Assembly: GCA_020650975.1 (NCBI GenBank)
Contig: JAIPMN010000274.1
Coordinates: 1 to 64,000, forward strand
From: Apostichopus californicus
Taxonomy: Eukaryota; Echinodermata; Holothuroidea; Aspidochirotida; Stichopodidae
Direction of reading: 5' to 3'
DNA: 64,000 nucleotides
Part shown: positions 53,566-61,718 of the stretch, one piece after another
Position numbering within the stretch: the stretch's first letter is position 1
How the letters are laid out: each line of letters opens with the position of its first letter
Program-made: the position numbers and the translations under genes
The notes under the pieces: model-generated
The model's database searches: none
The model's input: the letters and a program-made list of their open reading frames with translations, nothing else
Told to the model about the DNA's origin: nothing

Positions 53566-56037
53566 ACTCCTCCTGTACAATGGCATTTTGATTTTGAGTC
53601 ATTGATTTACAACATTACATCAGTTTGTGGAGTTTTAGTATAAGTGAACTATTGACGTTCTACAGTGCAGGTTCAGAAAACACAACAACCATAGTTGTTG
53701 TAGGTGAAACTCGTAGATTTGCGGCTGAATGCACCTTCTTAATCAGACTGTTGTTGCTAGTGGTCAGTTTCATGTATTGCTGTGATGTTTTTAGAGACTC
53801 TAGTAGAAACACAAAGTTGCAAAAGTATATCCTAATTCTGCAGGTTTCAAGTAACATCTGTAACCTTTTTCACCACACTGAGCTGCCAAGTATTTTGTAG
53901 CTACCGTGCTTGTTACTGCTTAATTTGTTATTCTTTTAAGTTTCCAGTCGTTTGCATTGTTTAGTCAGTTGATAAAGTGTTTTTACCCGCCTATCGATGC
54001 GGCGGTTTTAGTGATTTTATTATACCACAGAGCAAAATGCAGTCAGGCATTATTACCCAGCATCGCAAGAAATAAAGAGCTAAGGAAAGGGGAAAAAATG
54101 GATTTGAACACGCGCTACTATATACGATAGATGTAAAATATGCTGGTAGATGGATTTATTCTATGCCAGCATCTCTACTTAGAGAGCTGTTTTACAGTTT
54201 AGCATCTTCAAAAGAGCACATTGGGGTTTGTATTCGTATGTCTAATGAGTTGTTCTTGTGTGCTCTCACACTCCAACGAGCTTTGTAAGCAGAAAGAATA
54301 TTAAGGGACCAGTACAAGTTGAAAAATTCCAACGTCAAATTACAAAGTTCATATTAATGATCGACTGTAAGAGAATAGTAATAATCGTAGACACTGCGTG
54401 GGGATCTAGCACGTTGTCTGAGACAGTCAGACCCATTTCTAGAGAGTGTTTAGGTATACAAGAAAATGTGGCAGAAATATGGAAGGGAACAGTTTTACCA
54501 TTCCTACCCCCATTACAGTGGTGCAGCAGTGATCATACCTATGCCAGTAACACATCAGGTGAGTCTACTTGTTTCAGTCTCAGGAGAGTCCTCCTAACGA
54601 AAATAACATTTTACACAGCTTTTTTGGTTGCTTTTGGAAACAAACAATTTTGATGATGTTCGAAAGTCAAAATCCCATAGTAATTTAATTTGTTGGTATC
54701 ACTACTAGTCAAGTTTCTTTACAAATTAAAAAGTTTGATTTTGTTTTTGGTTTTTTTTTGGGGGGGGGGTGCAGTTTATGTGTGAGATTCATACATATAT
54801 AGATGCTTTTTGGGAGACAAACCAATGAGAACCTAAATGGATTCTTTAATTTTAAGATTTGCTAGATGAGCAAGTTTAAGAGTGTATCTTAGTCTAATCC
54901 ATTGTCATCTGAGTTTGAGAAGTATTGGTATATTTGATAAACTTACTCATCAAACTCAAAATGCTGCTTGAAGTGTTTTTCTGTAAGTCAAGGTAAGTTG
55001 AAATTGTAGATATGTCATTCCATTTACTGAATAGTAGTTGGTAGGAGATATAAAACTTGATTAATGACTTGGTCATTCTTTGCGAATAGAAACAAAACTT
55101 GGCTACAAAAAATTTGATTTGCTGTGATAACATGATCAACTATTCTGTAGTATGGTAAGTATCATAGCTGAAAGAAATGTTATATTCTTGAGGGCCGGGG
55201 TTGGGGATATTTAAACCGTAATTTGCATTGGTTTTGAATTTTGGATATTTTGATTAGGTCATGTATTATCCAAACATAATTGGCTAGCAGTCAAACTGAG
55301 ACATTACAACCATTTAATAGCTGCTCCCATTTATCGAGTTGTTCCCCAAGGTATTCCAATATAGGAAAAAATTTTGATTTTTCCTTTTCCACCTTTATCT
55401 TTCATCATTCCTGTTGAGATTGGGGGGTGGGGGGGGGGGAGGGGAACTACAGAAACATTCCTGTTGTAGACAACCTTGATATTGTGCTAGAACGATACCA
55501 CTAGATTGTGAAATACTAAAATCAAAATGAAGTATAAACCTATTTTGTTTGGTACCTCCTCATCTTGTTGGTATTTTACACATTTTACTTACGTTATGCA
55601 GACTTAAACGCACAGTCTATCCCTCTAGCCCTTTTGTTTGTTCGAGTAATAGATTCCTCGTAGAAGCAACATCTGTATGATATTTGGCTTTTTATTTGCA
55701 CAAAGCCGTAAGTGGTACAGCACATACTACAGAGTACAAGCCTTTGAAATATTTGTATGTCAGTAGATTTTTCCTCCGTAAAAAAAAATGGCTCAAACTG
55801 TTTTGGCCAGCCTTTTGTTGATTATTACACTTAATTTGTGGTTTTATGGCGGCGGGCAAAGGGTGGTTTGATGTCTTTGTTTTAGCTGACATAATGTTAA
55901 TGTGTCATATATAGTCATATTGTTTGCTGTTACAGATGCATACATAGTGCCTTGCGGTGAGTAATAGTAGTTTAGTAATAAGATTGATATGAAGAGAAGG
56001 AAGAGGAAGAATTAAACAGTTGTCATTTTGTCTGTAA

Positions 56038-56190
56038 ATGTAGGCTGCTGTTAAGTTAACATCTTGCATATAAACAATTTAGGCACCCTTTTATCCAACC
56101 TTGATCCAGTACATGTAGGCTGTTAAGTTAACATCCTGCAAATTAACAATTTAGGTGTCCCTTTATCCAGCCTTGATCCAGTTCATGTTT
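56038..56190. repeat. Tandem pair, about 73 bp
   Basis: TGTTAAGTTAACATC through TTTATCC and CCTTGATCCAGT, two copies with scattered differences. Confidence 0.85.
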
Positions 56191-56561
56191 TGAATCCTCA
56201 ACTCCCAGGAGAATATTGGTGTTATTCTACAAAGACCCAGAACCCAAAAACCAATGTGATTTGATGGCAAACTAAACAATGGAGGAAAAAGTGAATGTCA
56301 TGTGCATATTAGTACTAGTCTGGTTGTCACTGTCTGCAAAAAAACATTGGTGATAATATGTTGTATTTTTGAGGAAGGAATATGGTGTTGCCTCCTCATT
56401 GGTCAATTATTTCTGGTTATGTCAGTGCATTCAGGTACTTGTACATTAAGTTAATTTGAATAATGAATAATCACTTTTGGAATTTAGGAAACCAAAGTTT
56501 CTAGGTTGCAGTTAGTTGTATAGTGGGTATTAAATGAGGGCAGTTTTGATATACCATTGCA

Positions 56562-56625
56562 GTGATCAGCCTGTGTATTCTGTATGATGTGCAGTGATCA
56601 GCCTGTATATTCTGTATGATGGTGG
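56562..56625. repeat. Tandem pair, 32 bp
   Basis: GCAGTGATCAGCCTGTGTAT and GCAGTGATCAGCCTGTATAT, each followed by TCTGTATGATG. Confidence 0.85.
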
Positions 56626-56904
56626 TAGTCACTGCCTACTATTTAACTGCATGCTCTGTAAAACAGTATGGGATTTATTAGCTATGAAATATCTTCGGTC
56701 AGGACTTCACATGATGTGCGCACCATCAAAGTTTATGATGACAGTCATGTGGCAATATAATATTCTTGAATGAAAGAAACTCATTACCTCAGAACAACCA
56801 AGATTGTGATGAAGCAAAGTCTGCTAATGTAACTGTTGATGAGTGCAAGTTCAAACTGACTGTGTTGTAAAATATGTATCGTAAATGTCATAGTTGGTCA
56901 AAGA

Positions 56905-56935
56905 AAGTACAACAGAGGTCATTAAAGGTCACAGG
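56905..56935 (+). repeat. Small module of the dispersed repeat
   Basis: AACAGAGGTCATTAAAGGTC followed by ACAGG, with a perfect AGGTCA-TTAA-AGGTCA at 56916-56931. Too short to assign with certainty; the AGGTCA pair could also be independent. Confidence 0.4.
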
Positions 56936-57097
56936 ATTTAAATTCATTACCATATGTATGTGCTGATAGATGCAAAGCAAACAATAGTTAAGACATTAAA
57001 TGTGTTAAGTGAAAAGTATGTAATGGCAAACAAAATATATCAAAGTATATTTGAAGTTGATAATGGAGGAGAAGAAGGTTTATGGACAGTGTTGTTA

Positions 57098-57492
57098 TAT
57101 ATATGCCCTGTGGACCACAGTATGGTATATGCAATGTGGACCACAGCAGGGGTATAAAAGCCCTATGGACTGCAGAAGGGGTATCTGCACTGTGGACCAC
57201 AGTAGTGGTATATGCACTGTGGACCACAACAGGGGTATAAAAGCCCTATGGACTGCAGAAGGGGTATCTGCACTGTGGACCACAGGGCTATATGCACTGT
57301 AGACCACAGCAGTGTATATGCACTGTGGACCACAGCAGGGTATATACACTGTGGACCACAGCAGGGTATATGCACTGTGGACCACAGCAGGGCTATATGC
57401 ACTGTGGACCACAGCAGGGTATTTAAGCGACTGCAGCAGGGATATATATGCCCTATTGACTGCAGCAGGGATATATATGCCCTATTGACTAC
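57098..57492. repeat. 26-bp minisatellite with TGTGGACCACA core
   Basis: About 14 units of TATATGCACTGTGGACCACA plus GCAGGG. The core TGTGG-A-CCACA is a near-perfect inverted repeat. A longer subunit with GCCCTATGGACTGCAGAAGG occurs twice in the left part. Open frames in it follow from the repetition. Confidence 0.92.
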
Positions 57493-57494
57493 AG

Positions 57495-57620
57495 TATATA
57501 TGGGTATGTATGTGACACTTGCTTGTAAACATGGTAGCTCAAAAAGTTAATGGGGCTACTTCAATGGTCATTTGAGGTCAACAGAGGTCAAAGTCTGAAA
57601 ACTGTGTGAACATGATAAAG
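57495..57620 (+). repeat. Dispersed repeat, fragment
   Basis: Contains CTTGCTTGTAAACATGGTA, then GGTCATTTG and AGGTCA-ACAG-AGGTCA (57575-57590), followed by AAGTCTGAAAAC. Only one partial module, directly after the 26-bp minisatellite. Confidence 0.6.
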
Positions 57621-58031
57621 GGCTCTATAGGTCGTCAACTTAACATACCTAGCAACCAGGTAATGATATCAGCTTCAGCGTTCATACTCTTGCTTTAAAC
57701 ATGCACTTAAACCTCTTATCAGTTTTTACCCTCTGAGCTACAAGGGGTCAAGAGGTTATCTCACATGGTGGAAAAGTTGGCTATTTCACAGTGTATAAAC
57801 AATGTCATGTAATTCCCAACAATAATTAAAGGGATCTGTTACTCAAAGTTGGTCAAATGTGTCAATATTTCATATAGGGAGACCGTTCTTCCTGGATATT
57901 GAAATATTTTGGTTAAAATTTCTATACTGTAAAAATCCTTATGATTGAATGACATGGTTGATGCCCACAAGGGATTGTACGGTAAGGAATCACAAAACTA
58001 ACTGTTTTTCTGTTTATTTGTCATTTTGTAG

Positions 58032-58119
58032 ATGTATCCTCCAGGCAGTGCAGAAGAATATCCTGAAATGGCTTATAAGAGACCTGGAATGTACCACCAT
58101 GAGTACTTTGCTGCTACTG
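58032..58119 (+). CDS. TCF4/TCF12: E-protein exon f
   Basis: 88-nt exon with acceptor CATTTTGTAG and donor GTAAGT. Phase 0 entry, 29 codons: MYPPGSAEEYPEMAYKRPGM, then YHHEYFAAT, ending in phase 1. It matches the block with SVYAPSxxxxxYNRxSPxYPSxKP and FFMQ in TCF4/TCF12, lying between the NLS and SSDPW. Another reading of the same bases is open, but only this one fits both neighbours and the family. Striking oddity: from 58067 the last 53 exon bases plus GTAAGT are repeated in tandem nine more times in the intron, so ten near-identical donors follow one another. Reading past the first donor gives Gly-Lys-stop. Confidence 0.95.
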
Positions 58120-58656
58120 GTAAGTAATGGCTTATAAGAGACCTGGAATGTACCACCATAAGTACTTTGCTGCTACTGGTAAGTAATGGCTTATAAGAGA
58201 CCTGGAATGTACCACCATGAGTACTTTGCTGCTACTGGTAAGTATTGGCTTATAAGAGACCTGGAATGTACCACCATAAGTACTTTGCTGCTACTGGTAA
58301 GTAATGGCTTATAAGAGACCTGGAATGTACCACCATAAGTACTTTGCTGCTACTGGTAATTAATGGCTTATAAGAGACCTGGAATGTACCACCATGAGTA
58401 CTTTGCTGCTACTGGTAAGTAATGGCTTATAAGAGACCTGGAATGTACCACCATGAGTACTTTGCTGCTACTGGTAAGTAATGGCTTATAAGAGACCTGG
58501 AATGTACCACCATGAGTACTTTGCTGCTACTGGTAAGTATTGGCTTATAAGAGACCGAATGTACCACCATAAGTACTTTGCTGCTACTGGTAATTAATGG
58601 CTTATAAGAGACCTGGAATGTACCACCATGAGTACTTTGCTGCTACTGGTAAGTAC
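58067..58656 (+). repeat. 59-bp array: exon f end plus 5' splice site, ten copies
   Basis: The first copy is the real exon end (58067-58119) with its donor; nine more follow at 58126, 58185, 58244, 58303, 58362, 58421, 58480, 58539 and 58594. Each holds ATGGCTTATAAGAG through GCTGCTACTG|GTAAGT. Differences are few: CATGAG/CATAAG, donor GTAATT after two copies, and a 4-nt deletion in the ninth. The unit is not a multiple of 3, and TAA follows GGTAAG in frame, so use of any later donor truncates the protein. Confidence 0.97.
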
Positions 58657-59034
58657 TCACCCCCATGGGAGACTTTACAGGTACATGATAACCATTACAA
58701 CCTAATCATTGATTATCTGGAAAATTGGAACCATGAGAAGAAAAAAAAAAGTTTGGAGATAACATCATGTGACCGTTGAAGAATCAGTATTGTTACAACA
58801 GTTTATTGCATCTGTTTTCTTGTATTGACAATAGTTGAGATGCATTTCAATATCAGAAATACCAAATCCTTGGCACATAAAAGGGTTCTCTGCCAGTATC
58901 ACTATATTTAACATATTTTACATACTAAGTGCAATCCCACCCCCCCCAAATCAGTCAATTATAAATTAATAAACACTTAAAGCTAAGTACAATATGATAT
59001 CACGGATTGATCAATGCTTCTCTCTTATTTTCAG
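58657..59034 (+). other. Intron remainder between the 59-bp array and exon g
   Basis: About 0.4 kb with no repeat or coding signal other than a run of C near 58940; it ends in the TTATTTTCAG acceptor of exon g. Confidence 0.7.
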
Positions 59035-59138
59035 ATGGTTCGTCAGATCCATGGACTAATGGAATGGCGCCCTCACCTGGATATGCCTCCTCTGTGGCGT
59101 ATACCCCTTCTCCGGAGAGTTACAACCAGAGTGAACAC
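59035..59138 (+). CDS. TCF4/TCF12: E-protein exon g (SSDPW block)
   Basis: 104-nt exon with acceptor TTATTTTCAG and donor GTAAGT. The split codon gives Asp, then 34 residues beginning GSSDPWTNGMAPSPGYASSV, ending in phase 0 at His. D-G-S-S-D-P-W-T-N-G-M corresponds to TCF4 DGHHSSDPWSSSSGM, and the vertebrate exon also begins at this Asp. The rest is Ser/Pro/Tyr-rich (TPSPES), typical of the disordered transactivation part. Confidence 0.97.
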
Positions 59139-60558
59139 GTAAGTTTATAATTCCCTCCCAGTAAAGTCCAACCCTTCTCATTATGCTTTATATGTCTCTG
59201 TGGCATTCACAGGAATTCAAAGGGGGGGGGGGGGTATGGAGGGGTGGGCAATGCTAAAATCCCCTCAACCCTGACTGATTAAGGTCATTTTTGGAATGGC
59301 CAGGCGAACGTAGGTGTTACACCTTTATCTGCCCGAAGTTGTGGTTCCATTTTGGACACTAGCCTCTTCTCACAGGTTATTACTAGTTCTGTCATGTCGA
59401 CAACCTCCCCAGAAAGTGGTCTGTAACATTTTATTAGTGTTATATGTCAGAGGTGGTTGAGAGGTAGGTGTTTCTTGGCTTAAAAGGCTAAAGAAGACCA
59501 ATATCATAGTGAACCATTATTTACCCAAACATGTACTTGAATCGGAAATAATACTACACAGGCGTGACAAAATGTGATCCAAGTTGAGGAACGAATGAAA
59601 TGTTTGAGAAACTTCACATTTCCCCGAAATCTTCTTTGTTCCTTGCATTAATATAGAAATTTGTCTCTGTCCACTATTTGTAATTTGTTGGTTTTCCATT
59701 GTTTATTGAGTAAACATCCCCACTGAGACAGGAAATGCTGTTGGTTACTTGCAGGTAGGCAAGTAAACTAGGGAGTTATGATGGTGTGTGTGTGTGCATG
59801 CATGCATGCATGTACGCATGTTTGCGTGAGTGTGCAAGTGTTTTGAGATGAGTGACCATGTGACTGTGACATCTCAAGAAGGGGTATGTTGCCAAGGGTC
59901 ATACTTCTCTTGTGGCTTGCCCATATTGAGTACGAATCTTGTATTGTTTTTGGTTGGAGTCTAATGTTCCCGGGGGGGGGGGGGGCTTGCTGAATGTCAT
60001 ACATAGCATGTGTCTTCTGCTCATAGAGTATAACTTGTGTACTGATTTTGGTGGTAGTCAAACATCATTTGAGGTCAGCAAAGATGAAAAGAATCATAAT
60101 ATGTAGAAAATTTGTACATACATAATACATTGACCTATCACATACAATAATATTTTTGAGGTCAAATTTCATTTTAGAAGGAGCCAAGATCTGAAAATCA
60201 TGTTAAACAGAATTTGCCATAAAAGAGGAATGTCTCATATGAAGTATGTGCCTATTTTTTTTGTGTGAGGTGAAAAGTCAGTTAAGGTCACCATAGGTCA
60301 AAATGTGCTAACCCAAAATGCCAAACTTGGAGGTTAAGTCTTGGTTAAGAAATTCATCTTTTTGTAAGATATCAATTAACCATTAAGTCATCACTCTGGT
60401 TAATAAATGATCTGTAAATTCAAAATATATATATTTTTTATTTGCAGTTTACATTCAAACAATATAGAGAGAGATTTGAAGGACTATGTTTTTTTTTCCC
60501 TGTTTGATAGTTTGAATATTTCTCAAACATTGTGAATAAAACTTGTATTTCTCTGCAG
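59139..60558 (+). other. Intron between exons g and h
   Basis: 1.4-kb intron with a 13-base G run (59222-59234), then a copy of the hairpin/TG/direct-repeat element filling about 59745-60305. No coding signal. Confidence 0.6.
59745..60305 (+). repeat. Dispersed repeat, copy 3
   Basis: Inverted repeat TTACTTGC/GCAAGTAA (59745-59752 and 59759-59766), then a TG/GCAT tract (59785-59830), then modules with ACATCTCAAGAAGGGGTATG, GTGGCTTGCCCATATTGAGT and GGTCA motifs. AGGTCA-CCAT-AGGTCA lies at 60285-60300. It has the same order of parts as copy 1. A 14-base G run interrupts it at 59972-59985. Confidence 0.75.
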
Positions 60559-60682
60559 CCATACGGTTCCAATCCTGAAACCCTCAGTCTTCCCATGTCT
60601 GCTGCCACCTATCGCCCTGGCCAGGCAGTGTCTTCATCGTATTCAACAACGCCTCCTGTGAATGGCTCCGAACCTGATTTAG
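60559..60682 (+). CDS. TCF4/TCF12: E-protein exon h
   Basis: 124-nt exon with acceptor TTTCTCTGCAG and donor GTAAGG. Phase 0 entry, 41 codons, phase 1 exit. LPMSAATYRPGQ and STTPPVNGSEPDL match TCF12 LPPMSSFHRG and HTPPINGSDSIL, and TCF4 LPPMSTFHRS and CTPPANGTDSIM. Oddity: a 28-bp unit starting exactly at the GT (GTAAGGCATTTAATGATCTG and 8 more bases) runs on in seven copies, giving seven donors. Use of the second donor would add 28 nt and shift the frame; later ones include a TAA. Confidence 0.97.
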
Positions 60683-60879
60683 GTAAGGCATTTAATGATC
60701 TGAGTATTAGGTAAGGCATTTAATGATCTGAGTATTAGGTAAGGCATTTAATGATCTGAGTATTAGGTAAGGCATTTAATGATCTGAGTATTAGGTAAGG
60801 CATTTAATAATCTGAGTATTAGGTAAGGCATTTAATGATCTGAGTATTAGGTAAGGCATTTAATGATCTGAGTATTATT
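60683..60879 (+). repeat. 28-bp array of the exon h 5' splice site, seven copies
   Basis: The unit begins at the donor GT: GTAAGGCATTTAATGATCTG plus AGTATTAG. GT dinucleotides lie at 60683, 60711, 60739, 60767, 60795, 60823 and 60851, each preceded by AG. Copies are almost identical (one AATAATC variant), pointing to recent expansion. Confidence 0.97.
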
Positions 60880-61605
60880 CCTGGTGTGAAGAAGACTTGA
60901 TAAATAGCTTGGATAATGCCACAGATGTGATACAACCTACAGATTCATTTAACATAGATCACATGTGTTAATAATAAATCCATTGACTACTCTGACAAGA
61001 GTTCTGCTTTTCATTTTAATTTGGGATAATTTTCATGTGAGGGCTGAACCAGCAAGCCCCAAACAGAAAGCAATTGAAGCAATTTTAATTCATGTAAATA
61101 AATACAACCCTCATTTTCTGAAGTTTCATCCCAATATTCAGTATATTTACCCTTGGCTGGTGCCACATGTACTGCAGTTGTTTTATTGTTTTTTTTTTGG
61201 TGCTGAAAACAAACACTTTGCTGGTACTTTAATGCCACCTGGTGAACCAAAAACAATAGCATAGGATAGTTTCAAGGTTTTCAACAAGCCAAAAAAAAAA
61301 CCCAGTCATAAAGTCAGAACAAAATATATACAGCAATGAAAGGCTAAGACCAGGGTTTAATTATTTGTTGTGCAAAAGGGATTACAGAGTGGTGAAAAGG
61401 ATAGTAAAAGGGCATACAATTTAAACATTTTTAGGTCAGGAATAGCAAGGAAAATGAAAGGCACTCGGTGGAAGGTACTCATAGAGTTGTTGTAAAGCAT
61501 TGTGATGTAATCACCTTATTCAAAACATAGCCAGGATAATTCATATAAAAAGGTCAACTTTGTGAATTTCTGGCACAATTATATTTTTGTTTGATTATCC
61601 TGCAG
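60880..61605 (+). other. Rest of the intron between exons h and i
   Basis: After the 28-bp donor array, about 0.7 kb of ordinary AT-rich sequence up to the exon i acceptor. No motif seen. Confidence 0.6.
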
Positions 61606-61718
61606 CGAGCAGAACAGGGAGTGCAGGTCCTGCTACTACAGCTGCTGCCAATGGAGGAGGGGGAGGAGGAGGAGGAGGAGCCCAGACTGGTGATGTCATG
61701 GGAAAGGCCCTTGCATCG
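61606..61718 (+). CDS. TCF4/TCF12: E-protein exon i, start of AD2
   Basis: 113-nt exon with acceptor TTATCCTGCAG and donor GTGAGT. The split codon gives Ala, then SRTGSAGPATTAAAN, nine Gly, and AQTGDVMGKALAS, ending in phase 0. AQTGDVMGKALAS is almost identical to SQTGDALGKALAS of TCF4/TCF12, where the next exon begins IYSPDH and forms the body of activation domain 2. Oddity: the nine-Gly run, coded by GGA/GGG, replaces a short Gly/Ser linker of vertebrate proteins and is a likely length polymorphism. The next exon was not found before the right edge. Confidence 0.98.

Larger units (their letters stand above)
51154..58031 (+). other. Intron between exons e and f
   Basis: 6.9-kb intron with a CAGT-rich array (51.92-52.16 kb), a roughly 77-bp minisatellite (52.94-53.56 kb), a possible small alternative exon (54.53 kb), tandem pairs at 56.04-56.19 and 56.56-56.63 kb, a 26-bp array (57.1-57.5 kb) and dispersed repeat fragments (56.9 and 57.5-57.6 kb). 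Confidence 0.6.
23468..61718 (+). other. TCF4/TCF12: E-protein (class I bHLH factor) gene, nine internal exons and introns
   Basis: Span of the nine recognised exons of an E-protein, a nuclear factor that binds E-boxes (CANNTG) as a homodimer or as partner of tissue-specific bHLH proteins. Seen: the exons encode, in order, peptides matching TCF12/TCF4 blocks: SYNDRGS, FYNPSDSLIMG, SMSRDPSHL, RRRPLDSS, RKRIKQL, SSDPW, TPPVNGSE and QTGDVMGKALAS. All have AG/GT borders and compatible phases, giving 263 codons. Known: vertebrate exon borders fall at the same protein positions. Missing: the N-terminal AD1 exons (LDF-containing helix) and everything after GKALAS (AD2, bHLH, C-terminus). The single gene looks pro-orthologous to TCF3/4/12; several stretches read a little closer to TCF12. 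The gene extends past the right edge and probably past the left. Confidence 0.93.

Noticed and set aside
54258-54653. 131-codon open frame
   Set aside because: No recognisable domain. Only the splice-like segment inside it is kept as a weak candidate exon.
55936-55956. 21-nt segment between a TGTTACAG acceptor and a GTGAGT donor
   Set aside because: In the phase needed between exons e and f it contains a TAG stop, so it cannot be a coding exon there.
57949-58137. Alternative frame through exon f (CILQAVQKN...)
   Set aside because: It is open, but it does not fit the phase of exon e or g nor the E-protein family; MYPPGSAEEYPE does.
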